From positions 496,001 to 560,000 of the forward strand of contig NZ_JAMJPK010000001.1 of assembly GCF_023554995.1 (NCBI RefSeq): a stretch of DNA of 64,000 bases, written 5' to 3'. Both the position numbers and the translations under genes were made by a program. The notes under the pieces are model-generated. The model was given only the letters and a program-made list of their open reading frames with translations. It had not been told where the DNA came from and did not search any database. Numbering within the stretch: the stretch's first letter is position 1; each line of letters begins with the position of its first letter. Positions 46,754-55,840 of the stretch are shown piece after piece. Source of the DNA: Halomonas gemina. GTDB taxonomy: Bacteria; Pseudomonadota; Gammaproteobacteria; Pseudomonadales; Halomonadaceae.

Positions 46754-47521
46754 ATGACCACCCTGCTGATTTCCGACCTGCACCTGCACCCCGGCGCCCC
46801 TCAGGTCACCGAGGGCTTCCTGCACTGGCTGGACGAACGCGCCCGGGGCTGCGAAGCCCTCTATATCCTCGGCGACTTCTTCGAGGCGTGGATCGGCGAC
46901 GACCTGCTCGACCTGGGCGAGCAGGACCCCACCGGCAACGCTGCCCTGGCGGCGCGCATTGCCGCCGCCCTGAAGCGCCTGGCCGATGGCGGCACGGCCA
47001 TCCATCTGATGCACGGCAACCGCGACTTCCTGCTGGGTGAGCGCTTCGCCGCTGCGGCCGGGGCCAGCCTGCTGCCCGACCCCAGCGTGGTCACGCTCGG
47101 TGGCAAGCGCGTCCTGCTGATGCACGGCGACAGCCTCTGCACCCGCGACGAGGCCTACCAGGCCTTTCGCGCCCAGGCACGCCACCCGCTCTGGCAGGAG
47201 CAGGTGCTCTCGATGCCGATCCAGGAGCGCATCGCCCTGGCCAGGCAGTTGCGCGAACAGTCTGGCGAGGCCAACTCCAACAAGGCCGAGGACATCATGG
47301 ACGTCACCCCCGACGAGGTGGTCAAGGTGATGGCCGAGCACGGCGTCACGACGCTGATCCATGGCCACACCCACCGCCCCGCGGTGCATGAGCTCGAAGT
47401 CGATGGCCAGCCTGCAAAGCGCTATGTGCTGGGTGACTGGCAGCCCGGCAAGGGCTGGGAGATCCTGGTCGAGGAGGTGGGTGAGCCGACCCTGCAGGCC
47501 GTGTACTACCCTCAAGCATAA
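46754..47521 (+). CDS. lpxH: UDP-2,3-diacylglucosamine diphosphatase LpxH
   Basis: Membrane-associated metallophosphoesterase that makes lipid X in lipid A synthesis, 255 residues. All calcineurin-type motifs are present: ISDLHL (7-12), GDFFEAWIGDD, GNRDFLLG, LMHGDSLC and HGHTHRP. The C-terminal LGDWQPGKGWEILVE is typical of the family. Downstream lies the MNT gene after 21 bp, so some read-through is likely. Confidence 0.95.
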   Translation: MTTLLISDLHLHPGAPQVTEGFLHWLDERARGCEALYILGDFFEAWIGDDLLDLGEQDPTGNAALAARIAAALKRLADGGTAIHLMHGNRDFLLGERFAAAAGASLLPDPSVVTLGGKRVLLMHGDSLCTRDEAYQAFRAQARHPLWQEQVLSMPIQERIALARQLREQSGEANSNKAEDIMDVTPDEVVKVMAEHGVTTLIHGHTHRPAVHELEVDGQPAKRYVLGDWQPGKGWEILVEEVGEPTLQAVYYPQA

Positions 47522-47542
47522 GCCGACCGAGAGAAAGCCCCC

Positions 47543-47842
47543 ATGCGCCTGACGATCGAACAGCGACGCCTCATCAAGGAGCAGGTGAAGAGAGTCTTTG
47601 GCGAGACCGCTCGTGTCATGGTCTTCGGCTCGCGCACTCGTGACGACATCAAAGGTGGCGACATCGACCTGCTTGTTCAGGTCGATAATCCTCTGGATCA
47701 CCCAGCACTGGATGCCGCACGCCTGTCTGCCGCGCTCAGCCGGGCCATGGAGGGTCGCAAGGTGGACGTCCTGCTTCGCGACACGCGGCTCGAGGAGCTA
47801 CCCATTCACCGCATAGCGGAAGAGACCGGAATTGCCCTGTGA
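47543..47842 (+). CDS. MNT-type nucleotidyltransferase domain protein (MntA-like antitoxin)
   Basis: A 99-residue minimal nucleotidyltransferase. The defining motif is VFGSRTRDDIKGGDIDLLV with G29-S30 and the metal-binding D40 and D42. In MntA/HepT toxin-antitoxin pairs the MNT protein adenylylates and inactivates the HEPN ribonuclease. Here the partner frame starts at an overlapping GTGA but is truncated, so the antitoxin seems orphaned. The gene has slightly lower GC than its neighbours, in line with transfer. Confidence 0.82.
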   Translation: MRLTIEQRRLIKEQVKRVFGETARVMVFGSRTRDDIKGGDIDLLVQVDNPLDHPALDAARLSAALSRAMEGRKVDVLLRDTRLEELPIHRIAEETGIAL

Positions 47843-48048
47843 ATACCGTCAACCCGGAATCCCAGCGCCTCGCCTTCCTTGCCCGGGTAGCGACCAGAGA
47901 GGCCTCTTTGCTGGAGGAGACCGCCACCCGGCTGTTCACCGGCAATGCCCCCGTCACTCAGACGTCACGCAAGACATTCTGCCAGGTTCGCTTCCAGCGC
48001 CTCGGCCGCCGGCAGGCTGCCAGCCCCGCCGATCAGCTCCAGCCGTGA
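47839..48048 (+). pseudogene. Truncated partner of the MNT gene (HEPN-like 5' fragment)
   Basis: The frame opens with GTG overlapping the MNT stop by four bases and encodes VNPESQRLAFLARVATREAS then LLEETATRLFTG, which resembles the N-terminus of MNT-partner proteins of about 140-150 residues. From about base 47945 the sequence is simply the reverse complement of the 3' end of the convergent COG0523 gene, so the HEPN catalytic part (RxxxxH) is absent. The 69-codon frame runs into that gene and is unlikely to be functional. Confidence 0.6.
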
Positions 48049-48984
48049 ATCCCGCCGCCAAGCGCTGTCGGTGAGACTGACCGTGCCATCGGCGCGGTTG
48101 AAGAGCTTCCAGCCGTCGCCGGTATGCAGCACCCCTTTCACCCGCAGTTCTGCGGGCAGCTCGCCCAGCAGCCGCGTGACCTGGTCGAGGTCGAAGACCT
48201 CGGCGGCATGCCAGCGCCACCCCAGGGTGGCATGCCCCAGCGAGGCGCCCTCCTCGCGCAGCGGCCTGCCCGGCTCGGGCTCGCGAAGTGCGACGTCGTC
48301 GAGCACCAGGGTCGCCGATGCGGGCCGGGCCGCCTGGTGAGATGACGAGGCGGCAGCGCTCGCATTCCCATGCCGGCGACCATCCAGCAACCGGGAGAGC
48401 GGCAGCTCGCCATGGGGCGCCTCGGCCACCCAGCGCTTGGCCGGCCAGAAGTCACCCAGCCAGGATCGGGCCGCCTCGAGTTGCTCGGGGGTGGCCAGGT
48501 CGGTCATGGTCAGGGCCACCCCGTCGGCCATGGCCAGCTGGTCGCGGAAGGTCTCGTGCTTCCGGGCCCGCGGGTCATCGAGTCGCCGCGGGTCGAGCAG
48601 CGCGACGATGTCCCGGACGTCCAGCACCCCCTCGAAGCCCTCGCCACGCAGCACGTCCAGCAGCCCCGCCGGATGACCGAGCCCCGAGGGTTCGATGATC
48701 AGCCGATCCGGCCGGTAGCGATGCAGCAGGTTGACCAGCGAAGCCTGCAGCACGAAGGCCAGCTGACAGCAGAGGCAGCCACCCGGCAACCCCTTGACCA
48801 CCAGGTCGTCGCGTTCGGCGAACATCGCCTGGTCGATCCCCACCCGGCCGAACTCGTTGATCACCACCGCCCAGCGCTCGCCATCGGGCTTCTGCTCGAT
48901 CAACCGACGGATCAGGGTGCTCTTGCCACTGCCCAGGAAACCGGTGACCAGGTGAACAGGAACATTAGCCAGGGGAGCGGGCAT
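47965..48984 (-). CDS. COG0523 (CobW/YjiA/ZigA) G3E GTPase, probable zinc metallochaperone
   Basis: A 339-residue P-loop GTPase. Walker A GFLGSGKS (15-22), the metal-binding GCLCC (C70, C72, C73), EPSGLGHP and the switch TMTDLATPEQL are present. The CobW C-terminal domain covers about 230-330. A short His/Ser/Ala-rich linker (DGRRHGNASAAASSSHQ) may contact metal. A Zur-like palindrome just upstream argues for induction under zinc limitation, as with ZigA/YciC proteins that deliver scarce zinc to client enzymes. Confidence 0.9.
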   Translation of the reverse strand: MPAPLANVPVHLVTGFLGSGKSTLIRRLIEQKPDGERWAVVINEFGRVGIDQAMFAERDDLVVKGLPGGCLCCQLAFVLQASLVNLLHRYRPDRLIIEPSGLGHPAGLLDVLRGEGFEGVLDVRDIVALLDPRRLDDPRARKHETFRDQLAMADGVALTMTDLATPEQLEAARSWLGDFWPAKRWVAEAPHGELPLSRLLDGRRHGNASAAASSSHQAARPASATLVLDDVALREPEPGRPLREEGASLGHATLGWRWHAAEVFDLDQVTRLLGELPAELRVKGVLHTGDGWKLFNRADGTVSLTDSAWRRDSRLELIGGAGSLPAAEALEANLAECLA

Positions 48985-49008
48985 GGATAGCCTCCGGCGG
49001 TGGGTTAA

Positions 49009-49025
49009 ATGTTATAGAATAACAT
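49009..49025. promoter_or_regulatory. Zur box upstream of the COG0523 GTPase gene
   Basis: ATGTTATAGAATAACAT is a 17-bp palindrome with one mismatched pair around a central G. It matches the core of the gammaproteobacterial Zur consensus (ATGTTATANTATAACAT). It starts 25 bp upstream of the ATG, in an AT-rich patch where the promoter should be, so zinc-loaded Zur would block transcription. Confidence 0.8.
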
Positions 49026-49064
49026 AATGGGCCAAGCGGCCATCGGGATGTAATGCTCTCGAGC

Positions 49065-49103
49065 AAAAGCAAACCCCGAAGGCCGAGACCTTCGGGGCTT
49101 GCT
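49065..49103 (-). terminator. Rho-independent terminator of ppiD
   Basis: On the minus strand, AGCAAG-CCCCGAAGG-loop-CCTTCGGGG-TTTGCT forms a long stem (49068-49103) whose 3' side runs into TTTTGC. It lies 41 bp past the ppiD stop. Confidence 0.8.
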
Positions 49104-49143
49104 TGTAGCTCGGCGCTCGGCGCTCGGCGCTTGTAGCTCGGCG
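49102..49143. repeat. Heptameric direct repeats between the ppiD stop and its terminator
   Basis: The patch reads CTTGTAG, three copies of CTCGGCG, CTTGTAG again, and CTCGGCG, all in 7-bp register, and abuts the ppiD stop codon. No coding function is apparent. Confidence 0.8.
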
Positions 49144-50961
49144 CTAGCGACGAATCTCCGCTTCCTCGCGCAGGTCGTCGAGCAGGCCCTGGATGGCGGC
49201 CTGGGCCCGCAGCCGTTCCGCCATGCGGGCCACGAAGGACTCGATCTGCTGATTGGGCTCGCCGGGCTGCACCTCGTCCAGGGCGATCAGCACCACGCGC
49301 TCGCCATCCACGGCATGGCCATAGACCGGCGAGTCACCCTCGGGATGCGGCAGGCGGAAGGCGGCCTGGATCAGCGCCTCGGAGAGGTTGCTCCCGCCCT
49401 GGCGGCTGACGCCCTCGGCCTGCTGCCAATCGATCTCCAGGGATTCACCGGCGCGCAGGCGCTCGACGCGTTCGGCGGCCAGTTCGACCAGCGCCTCACG
49501 GGTCTTCTCGCGGCGCACCGCCGCCTCGACCTCGTCGCGCACCTCCTCCAGCGGCAGGGTGGTCGCCTCGCGATGCTCGGCGACCCGCAGCACCAGACGA
49601 CGATCCTCGTCGAGCTCGATCACCTCGCTGTTGTAGCCCTCCTCCAGCACATCGCCGCTGAAGGCCTGCTCCATCACGCCCGGCTCGGAGAGCACCCCAT
49701 CGGCGCCCTCGCGCCCGACCCAGTCGCTCTGCTGGAGTTCCAGCCCCAGGTCTTCGGCAACGCTCTCCAGGTCCTCGGCGGCGAAGCTGTCATCGATCAG
49801 GCGCTGCGCCTGTTCGTTGAAGGCATCGGTGACCTGGTCACGGGCCAGCTGGCGCCGCAGCTGGTCACGGCTTTCCTCGAAGGCGGGACGGTCGAGCTCG
49901 GTGACCTTGACCAGATGCAGGCCGTTGTCGGTCTCGACGATCTCGGAGACCTCGCCCTCGCCCAGCGAGAAGGCCGCCTCCTCGAACGCCTCACCGAAGA
50001 AGCCGCGGGAGATGACGCCCAGATCGCCACCGGAGTCGCTGGTGGAGGTATCCTCGGACACCTCGGCAGCCAGCTCGGCGAATGCCTCGCCCTCGGCGAG
50101 ACGCTCCTGTACCTGCTCGAGGAGGGCCTCGGCCTCCTCGCGGCTACGCGCGTCGCCGAACGTCACCATGATGTGCGAAACCCGACGATCCGCCTCGGCA
50201 GCCCCGTCTTCCCAGGCCTCACGCAGCGCCTCTTCGCTGACGTCGGCCTCCTCGGCCATCTGCTGACGGTCGAGAACCACATAGTTCAGCCTTACCTGCT
50301 CGGGCCGCCGGTAATCCGCCTGGTGGGCGTCGTAGTAGGCCTCCAGCGCCTGCTCGTCGACCTCGGGCGGCGTCTCCAGGTCTGCCGGCACCAGGGCATG
50401 GTGGCGGAAGCTGCGGCTCTGGCGCTGCAGCGCGGCGAGGCGCTCGCGCTCCTCCTCCAGGGTGAAGTCACTCACCGACAGGCCCTGCTGGAGCTGCTGG
50501 CGTTTCACGTCGACGCTCAACTGCTGGCGGAACGACAACGGTGTGAAGCCGGCGCTGGCGAGACGATTGCGGAACAGGTCCCGGTCGAAGCGCCCGTTGG
50601 CATCCTGGAACTCCGGCAGGTTGACGATCAGCTGGTCGAGCTGCTCCTCGGAGACATGCAGGCCGCCCTCCTCGGCATACTGCGTCAGCAGCCGATCGGT
50701 GATCAGCATGTCGAGCATCTCGGCCCGCAGGGCGCGCTCCTGCTCGGGCGGCACCTGGCCGCTGCGGATCGCTCGCTGAACTTCCATTTCCAGCTGCTGG
50801 CGGGTGATCGCCTCGCCGTTGACCTCGGCGACCTCGTCGCCACTGTTGCCCAGCAGCCCGACCAGCGATTCCACGCCGAAAAGCGCCATGGTCACGACCA
50901 CGGCGCCGATGATGATCTTCGCGCCCCAGCTCCTGGAGCGGTCACGAATACTTTGCAGCAT
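49144..50961 (-). CDS. ppiD: Periplasmic folding chaperone PpiD (SurA N-terminal/parvulin)
   Basis: Inner-membrane-anchored chaperone of 605 residues, near the E. coli length. A cytoplasmic tail (MLQSIRDRSRSWGAK) and one membrane helix (about 16-35) lead into a SurA-N-like domain and the parvulin domain at about 255-365 (RVSHIMVTFGDARSREEAEALL, ALISRGFFGEAFEEAAF-like block SRGFFGEAFEEAAFSLGEGE). It assists outer-membrane protein folding near the Sec translocon. It follows hupB, and the order lon-hupB-ppiD is the standard gammaproteobacterial arrangement. Confidence 0.94.
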   Translation of the reverse strand: MLQSIRDRSRSWGAKIIIGAVVVTMALFGVESLVGLLGNSGDEVAEVNGEAITRQQLEMEVQRAIRSGQVPPEQERALRAEMLDMLITDRLLTQYAEEGGLHVSEEQLDQLIVNLPEFQDANGRFDRDLFRNRLASAGFTPLSFRQQLSVDVKRQQLQQGLSVSDFTLEEERERLAALQRQSRSFRHHALVPADLETPPEVDEQALEAYYDAHQADYRRPEQVRLNYVVLDRQQMAEEADVSEEALREAWEDGAAEADRRVSHIMVTFGDARSREEAEALLEQVQERLAEGEAFAELAAEVSEDTSTSDSGGDLGVISRGFFGEAFEEAAFSLGEGEVSEIVETDNGLHLVKVTELDRPAFEESRDQLRRQLARDQVTDAFNEQAQRLIDDSFAAEDLESVAEDLGLELQQSDWVGREGADGVLSEPGVMEQAFSGDVLEEGYNSEVIELDEDRRLVLRVAEHREATTLPLEEVRDEVEAAVRREKTREALVELAAERVERLRAGESLEIDWQQAEGVSRQGGSNLSEALIQAAFRLPHPEGDSPVYGHAVDGERVVLIALDEVQPGEPNQQIESFVARMAERLRAQAAIQGLLDDLREEAEIRR

Positions 50962-51072
50962 GCAGGCCTCTGCGGATCAAGTGAGTCGAGTCGCGCCACA
51001 TTATACGCATCACCGTGCATCACGCGACGCCAGCAGCGGTGAGGGTGGCCGAAAAAAGGTGACCGACAAAAG

Positions 51073-51104
51073 AACAGGCGCACCGCCGGGGCGATGCGCC
51101 TGTT
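51073..51104 (-). terminator. Rho-independent terminator of hupB
   Basis: Perfect 10-bp stem AACAGGCGCA/TGCGCCTGTT with a 12-nt loop, followed on the minus strand by CTTTTGTC. It lies 40 bp after the hupB stop and separates hupB from ppiD. Confidence 0.8.
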
Positions 51105-51143
51105 ATGGAACCAACCGTCAGTGGTGCGGCAGGCGCCGTCGAC

Positions 51144-51416
51144 TCAGTTGACGGAGTCCTTGAGCGCCTTGCCGGCCTTGAAGCTGGGGACCTTGGCAGC
51201 GCTGATCTCGATCGGCTGACCGGTCTGCGGGTTACGGCCGGTGCGGGCAGCGCGCTCCTTCACCTGAAAAGTACCGAAGCCCACCAGGGAAACGCTGTCA
51301 CCCTTCTTGAGGCTGTCGGTCACGGTCTCGACCATGGCATCCAGCGCACGAGAAGCCGCTGCCTTGGGAATGTCGGCAGACGCGGCAATGGCTTCGATCA
51401 GCTCGGATTTGTTCAC
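51144..51416 (-). CDS. hupB: DNA-binding protein HU-beta
   Basis: Nucleoid-associated histone-like protein of 90 residues. [25 protein letters not shown] and the DNA-contacting arm [22 protein letters not shown] are canonical, including the conserved RNPQTG and the final [14 protein letters not shown]. The start codon is GTG. It has its own sigma70-like promoter 83 bp upstream, and terminators on both sides, so it is a single-gene unit between lon and ppiD. Confidence 0.97.
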   Translation of the reverse strand: MNKSELIEAIAASADIPKAAASRALDAMVETVTDSLKKGDSVSLVGFGTFQVKERAARTGRNPQTGQPIEISAAKVPSFKAGKALKDSVN

Positions 51417-51498
51417 ACTTCACCCCTTGACGTTTTCGTAAATTGGCTCTAATCGGCGAGACGTTCGGCTGACTGACGCGATCACAGCATGGCGGTAG

Positions 51499-51528
51499 TT
51501 TATAGCAATGCGGTGAAAGACCTGTCAA
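51499..51528 (-). promoter_or_regulatory. Sigma70 promoter of hupB
   Basis: On the minus strand a perfect TTGACA (51523-51528) is followed, after 18 bp, by TATAAA (51499-51504). It lies 83 bp upstream of the GTG start, with an otherwise gene-free region between. Confidence 0.75.
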
Positions 51529-51544
51529 GCAACCTTCCCTGCCA

Positions 51545-51564
51545 AACCCCGCCATACCGGGGTT
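51545..51564 (-). terminator. Possible weak terminator of lon
   Basis: AACCCC-GGTATGGC-GGGGTT forms a short stem 30 bp after the lon stop on the minus strand. There is no long T-tract, so efficiency is doubtful. Confidence 0.4.
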
Positions 51565-51593
51565 CTGGCACCGGCATAGCGAGATAAATATCG

Positions 51594-54002
51594 TTAGTGC
51601 GTACTGACCATCGGCGCCGAGGAGGTGGAGTCTTCCGCTCGAGGTTCCTCCTTTTTCGGCACCGGCTTGTCGGCCAGTGCTACCTCCAGGACATCATCGA
51701 TCCAGCGAACCGGGCGAATATCGAGAGCTTCCTTGATATTGTCCGGCACCTCCTTGAGGTCGCGACGGTTCTCCTCGGGTATTAGCACCGTCTTTATACC
51801 ACCGCGCCTGGCGGCCAGCAATTTCTCCTTCAGCCCGCCGATCGGCAGCACCTCGCCGCGCAGGTTGACCTCGCCGGTCATGGCCACGTCGCAGCGAACC
51901 GGACGCCCCGTATAGGCCGAGACCATGGCCGTGACCATGGCAATGCCCGCGCTGGGACCGTCCTTGGGCGTGGCGCCCTCGGGCACGTGGATGTGCAGGT
52001 CCTCCTTCTCGAAGCGCTCCGGGTCGATGCCCAGCGCCAGGGCCCGGGCGCGCACCACCGTCTGGGCCGCGCTCACCGACTCCTTCATCACGTCACCGAG
52101 CGAGCCGGTCTTGTCCAGGCGTCCCTTGCCGGGCGTGATCACCGACTCGATGTTGAGCAGCTCGCCACCCACCGAGGTCCAGGCCAGGCCGGTCACCCGG
52201 CCGACCTGGTCTTCCTGGTCGGCCAGGCCGTAGCTGTAGCGGCGCACCCCGGCATAGGGCTCGATGTCGGCCGCGGCGAGCAGCACCGGTGCCTGGGCGC
52301 CCGCCTGGCTCTCCTTCTCGAGGCGCTCGCGGAGCACCTTGCGGCACACCTTGGCGATCTGGCGCTCCAGCTCGCGCACCCCGGCCTCGCGGCTGTAGTA
52401 GCGGATCAGCTCGAGCAGGGCGTCGTCCGAGAACTCCAGCTCCTCCGGCTTGAAGCCGTTGGCCTTGAGCTGCTTGGGCACCAGGTAGCGACGCGCGATG
52501 GCGAGCTTCTCGTCCTCGGTGTAGCCCGGCAGGCGGATCACCTCCATGCGGTCGAGCAGCGGCCCGGGGATGTTCATCGAGTTGGCGGTGCAGATGAACA
52601 GCGTCTCGGAGAGGTCGTAGTCCAGCTCCAGGTAGTGGTCGCTGAAGGTGTCGTTCTGCTCAGGGTCGAGCACCTCGAGCAGCGCCGAGGACGGGTCGCC
52701 GCGGTGGTCCATGCCGACCTTGTCGACCTCGTCGAGCAAGAACAGCGGGTTCTTGACCCCGGCCTTGGCCATGCGCTGGATCATCTTGCCCGGCAGCGAG
52801 CCGATATAGGTGCGGCGATGGCCACGGATCTCGGACTCGTCGCGCACCCCGCCGAGCGCCAGGCGCACGTACTTGCGGTTGGTGGCCCGGGCGATGGACT
52901 GCCCCAGCGAGGTCTTGCCCACCCCGGGCGGCCCCACCAGGCAGAGCACCGGGCCCTTGAGCTTCTTGACCCGCTTGTGCACCGCGAGGTACTCGAGGAT
53001 CCGCGCCTTGACCTCCTCGAGGCCGTAGTGGTCCTCATCGAGCACCTTCTGGGCGTGCACCAGGTCATGCTTGATGCGGGTGCGCTTCTTCCACGGCACC
53101 GCCACCAGCCAGTCCAGATAGGAGCGCACCACCGTGGCCTCGGCGGAGTTCGGCGACATCATCTTCAGCTTGCCCAGCTCCTGGAGCGCCTTGTCGCGGG
53201 CCTCCTTGGGCATGCCGGCTTCCTCGATGGCCTGCTCGTACTTCTCGGCCTCGTTAGGCACGTTCTCGAGCTCGCCCATCTCCTTCTGGATGGCCTTCAT
53301 CTGCTCGTTGAGATAGTACTCGCGCTGCGACTTCTCCATCTGGTCCTTGACCCGCGAGCGGATGCGCTTCTCCACCTGCAGCAGGTCGATCTCGGACTCG
53401 ATCAGCGCCATCAGGTGCTCGATGCGATCGCGCACCCGGTCCATCTCCAGCAGCTGCTGCTTGTCGTCGATCTTCAGCGACAGGTGGGCACAGATGGTAT
53501 CCACCAGGCGGCTGGGGTCCTCGATGCCGGAGAGCGAGTTGAGCACCTCGTTGGGCACCTTCTTCGACATCTTCACGTACTGCTCGAACTGGTTGAGCAG
53601 TACGCGCACCAGCGCCTCCTGCTCGCGTTCGCTGAGCGGTTCGCTCTCGCGCAGGCTCACCTCGGCGCGGCTATAGCCGCCATCGACGGCGACGATCTCG
53701 CGGATATCGGCCCGGGACTCGCCCTCGATCAGCACCTTGACGGTGCCGTCGGGCAGCTTGAGCAGCTGCATGATCTCGGCCACGGTGCCGATGGCGAACA
53801 TGTCCTCGTTATCGGGGTCGTCCTTGCTGGCCTCGCGCTGGGCCACCAGCAGGACGCGCTTGTCGGCCGCCATGGCCGCCTCGAGCGCCTGGATCGACTT
53901 CTCGCGGCCAACGAACAACGGGATGACCATCTGCGGGTAGACGACCACATCCCGCAGCGGCAAAAGGGGCAGACTCAGGGTCTGTTCGGCGTTCTGCTGC
54001 AT
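51594..54002 (-). CDS. lon: ATP-dependent protease Lon
   Basis: Cytoplasmic AAA+ serine protease degrading misfolded and regulatory proteins, 802 residues. The N-terminal LON substrate domain ([22 protein letters not shown]) is followed by coiled coil, the AAA+ module with Walker A GPPGVGKT and Walker [13 protein letters not shown], and the protease domain with the catalytic Ser in [13 protein letters not shown] and the Lys in [16 protein letters not shown]. It is preceded by a heat-shock-type promoter and sits downstream of clpX behind a terminator. Confidence 0.97.
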   Translation of the reverse strand: MQQNAEQTLSLPLLPLRDVVVYPQMVIPLFVGREKSIQALEAAMAADKRVLLVAQREASKDDPDNEDMFAIGTVAEIMQLLKLPDGTVKVLIEGESRADIREIVAVDGGYSRAEVSLRESEPLSEREQEALVRVLLNQFEQYVKMSKKVPNEVLNSLSGIEDPSRLVDTICAHLSLKIDDKQQLLEMDRVRDRIEHLMALIESEIDLLQVEKRIRSRVKDQMEKSQREYYLNEQMKAIQKEMGELENVPNEAEKYEQAIEEAGMPKEARDKALQELGKLKMMSPNSAEATVVRSYLDWLVAVPWKKRTRIKHDLVHAQKVLDEDHYGLEEVKARILEYLAVHKRVKKLKGPVLCLVGPPGVGKTSLGQSIARATNRKYVRLALGGVRDESEIRGHRRTYIGSLPGKMIQRMAKAGVKNPLFLLDEVDKVGMDHRGDPSSALLEVLDPEQNDTFSDHYLELDYDLSETLFICTANSMNIPGPLLDRMEVIRLPGYTEDEKLAIARRYLVPKQLKANGFKPEELEFSDDALLELIRYYSREAGVRELERQIAKVCRKVLRERLEKESQAGAQAPVLLAAADIEPYAGVRRYSYGLADQEDQVGRVTGLAWTSVGGELLNIESVITPGKGRLDKTGSLGDVMKESVSAAQTVVRARALALGIDPERFEKEDLHIHVPEGATPKDGPSAGIAMVTAMVSAYTGRPVRCDVAMTGEVNLRGEVLPIGGLKEKLLAARRGGIKTVLIPEENRRDLKEVPDNIKEALDIRPVRWIDDVLEVALADKPVPKKEEPRAEDSTSSAPMVSTH

Positions 54003-54042
54003 CGCAGACGTTCCTCACACGAAATCGGATGGATACCCAAGG

Positions 54043-54070
54043 AGTGGGGGCGACAGGCGGGCTTTACAAG
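54043..54070 (-). promoter_or_regulatory. Sigma32-type heat-shock promoter of lon
   Basis: CTTGTAAA (54063-54070), a 12-bp spacer, then CCCCCACT (54043-54050) fits the sigma32 consensus CTTGAAA-N11-16-CCCCATNT with few mismatches. It lies about 40 bp upstream of the lon ATG, and lon is a classical heat-shock gene. Confidence 0.65.
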
Positions 54071-54160
54071 GCGCGGCATGCCGTCTACCCACGCAAGCGC
54101 CCACCTCGTCAGGCGGAATAATGATCATCGCAATACGGCGTGAAGGAGGCGAAGTGCCCT

Positions 54161-54285
54161 TGTGGGAGCGCAATTCATTGCCGGTTCGACGCATCGACGA
54201 ATGGCGCCGAAAGACGCCCTGGGCTGAGTGCCTATTGCTGGGAAGGCCTCCGGCCTTCTATCGCGATCTGAAGATCGCTCCCACA
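54161..54285. repeat. REP-like structured element between clpX and lon
   Basis: Outer inverted repeats TGTGGGAGCG (54161-54170) and CGCTCCCACA (54276-54285) enclose two compact hairpins: GAAGGCC-TCC-GGCCTTC (54242-54258) and GCGATC-TGAA-GATCGC (54263-54278). The GTGGGAGCG end matches the style of repetitive extragenic palindromes in Pseudomonas and relatives. It occupies the middle of the 432-bp gene-free region 54003-54434, which also holds the lon promoter and the clpX terminator. Confidence 0.75.
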
Positions 54286-54343
54286 GGAAAGTAGCCTATG
54301 TCCTTGCCTGCCAAACAGAATCACGCCAATGTGCAAAGAATCT

Positions 54344-54413
54344 AAAAAAGCGGGAGCGCCTCGCGACTCCTGTCGGCCATGCTGGCCGACACAGGGAGGC
54401 GAGGCGCTCCCGC
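54344..54413 (-). terminator. Very long hairpin terminator of clpX
   Basis: A perfect 15-bp outer stem GCGGGAGCGCCTCGC/GCGAGGCGCTCCCGC, a short imperfect middle, and a perfect 9-bp inner stem TGTCGGCCA/TGGCCGACA with a TGC loop give a 64-nt hairpin. On the minus strand it ends in TTTTTT, so it should terminate clpX transcripts strongly. Confidence 0.9.
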
Positions 54414-54434
54414 CCGGGGCCCGGCCCCGGTGGT

Positions 54435-55715
54435 TCAGCCGTCGGTGCCGTCGACCCGCTGCGCCTCCTGCTGGGAGTAGATCAACAGCGGCTCGCTCTC
54501 GCCACTGATGACCGAGGCATCGATCACCACCTTGGACACCCCCTCCAGGGAGGGAATCTCGTACATGGTATCGAGCAGCACGGACTCGAGGATCGAGCGC
54601 AGGCCGCGGGCACCGGTCTTGCGCGCCATGGCCTTGCCGGCCACCGCCCTCAGGGCGTCCTCGCGGAACTCCAGCTCCACGCCTTCCATCTCGAACAGCC
54701 GGGCGTACTGCTTGATCAGCGAGTTCTTGGGCTCGGTGAGGATCTGGATCAGGGCATCCTCGGTGAGCTCGGTGAGGGTCGCGATCACCGGCAGGCGGCC
54801 GACGAACTCGGGGATCAGGCCGAACTTGACCAGGTCCTCGGGTTCCACGTCGAGCAGCAGGTCGCCCACGCCCTTGGTCTCGTCCTTGCTCTTGACCACG
54901 GCGTTAAAGCCGATGCCGCCCTTCTCGGCGCGATCGCGGATCACCTTGTCCAGCCCGGCGAAGGCGCCGCCGACGATGAACAGGATGTTGCCGGTATCGA
55001 CCTGCAGGAACTCCTGCTGGGGATGCTTGCGGCCGCCCTGGGGCGGCACCGAGGCGGTGGTGCCCTCGATCAGCTTGAGCAGCGCCTGCTGCACGCCCTC
55101 GCCCGAGACGTCACGGGTAATGGACGGGTTGTCCGACTTGCGCGAGATCTTGTCGATCTCGTCAATGTAGACGATGCCGCGCTGAGCCTTCTCCACATCG
55201 TAGTCGCACTTCTGCAGCAGCTTCTGGATGATGTTCTCGACATCCTCGCCGACGTAGCCCGCCTCGGTGAGGGTGGTCGCATCGGCGATGGTGAAAGGCA
55301 CATTGAGCAGCCGCGCCAGGGTCTCGGCGAGCAGCGTCTTGCCGCTGCCGGTGGGACCGATCAGCAGGATGTTCGACTTGCCAAGCTCGACGTCGTCGTC
55401 CTTGGCGCCGAAGCGCAGGCGCTTGTAGTGGTTGTAGACCGCCACGGACAGCACCATCTTGGCGCGGTCCTGGCCGATCACGTAGTCATCGAGGGTGTGA
55501 CGAATCTCGCGGGGCGCAGGCAGACGCTCCTCGTCGCTCTCGGCATCGGCATCGAGCACCTCCTCGCGAATGATGTCGTTGCAGAGGTCGACACACTCAT
55601 CGCAGATATACACGGACGGGCCGGCAATCAGCTTGCGCACCTCATTCTGGTTCTTGCCGCAGAACGAGCAGTAGAGCAGTTTGCCGCCTTCGTCCTTGCC
55701 TTTGCCGTCGGCCAT
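54435..55715 (-). CDS. clpX: ATP-dependent Clp protease ATP-binding subunit ClpX
   Basis: Unfoldase of the ClpXP protease, 426 residues. The N-terminal zinc domain has C16-C19 and C38-C41 ([21 protein letters not shown]). The AAA+ core shows Walker A GPTGSGKT, Walker [12 protein letters not shown], the [23 protein letters not shown] block and the pore-loop YVGED. An [11 protein letters not shown] loop (IGF-like region upstream) serves ClpP docking. It follows clpP by 125 bp; the order tig-clpP-clpX is conserved. Confidence 0.97.
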   Translation of the reverse strand: MADGKGKDEGGKLLYCSFCGKNQNEVRKLIAGPSVYICDECVDLCNDIIREEVLDADAESDEERLPAPREIRHTLDDYVIGQDRAKMVLSVAVYNHYKRLRFGAKDDDVELGKSNILLIGPTGSGKTLLAETLARLLNVPFTIADATTLTEAGYVGEDVENIIQKLLQKCDYDVEKAQRGIVYIDEIDKISRKSDNPSITRDVSGEGVQQALLKLIEGTTASVPPQGGRKHPQQEFLQVDTGNILFIVGGAFAGLDKVIRDRAEKGGIGFNAVVKSKDETKGVGDLLLDVEPEDLVKFGLIPEFVGRLPVIATLTELTEDALIQILTEPKNSLIKQYARLFEMEGVELEFREDALRAVAGKAMARKTGARGLRSILESVLLDTMYEIPSLEGVSKVVIDASVISGESEPLLIYSQQEAQRVDGTDG

Positions 55716-55840
55716 TCGCGTACCTCTTTCATAATGACGCCCCTACAGTATGGCTCATGGGGCGTCGGGTTCACCACGGCGGCCTCGGCCGCCGGGAAAC
55801 GTCTCAGTGCATGAAGGTCACTCGGGTGAAATTCACGCTA

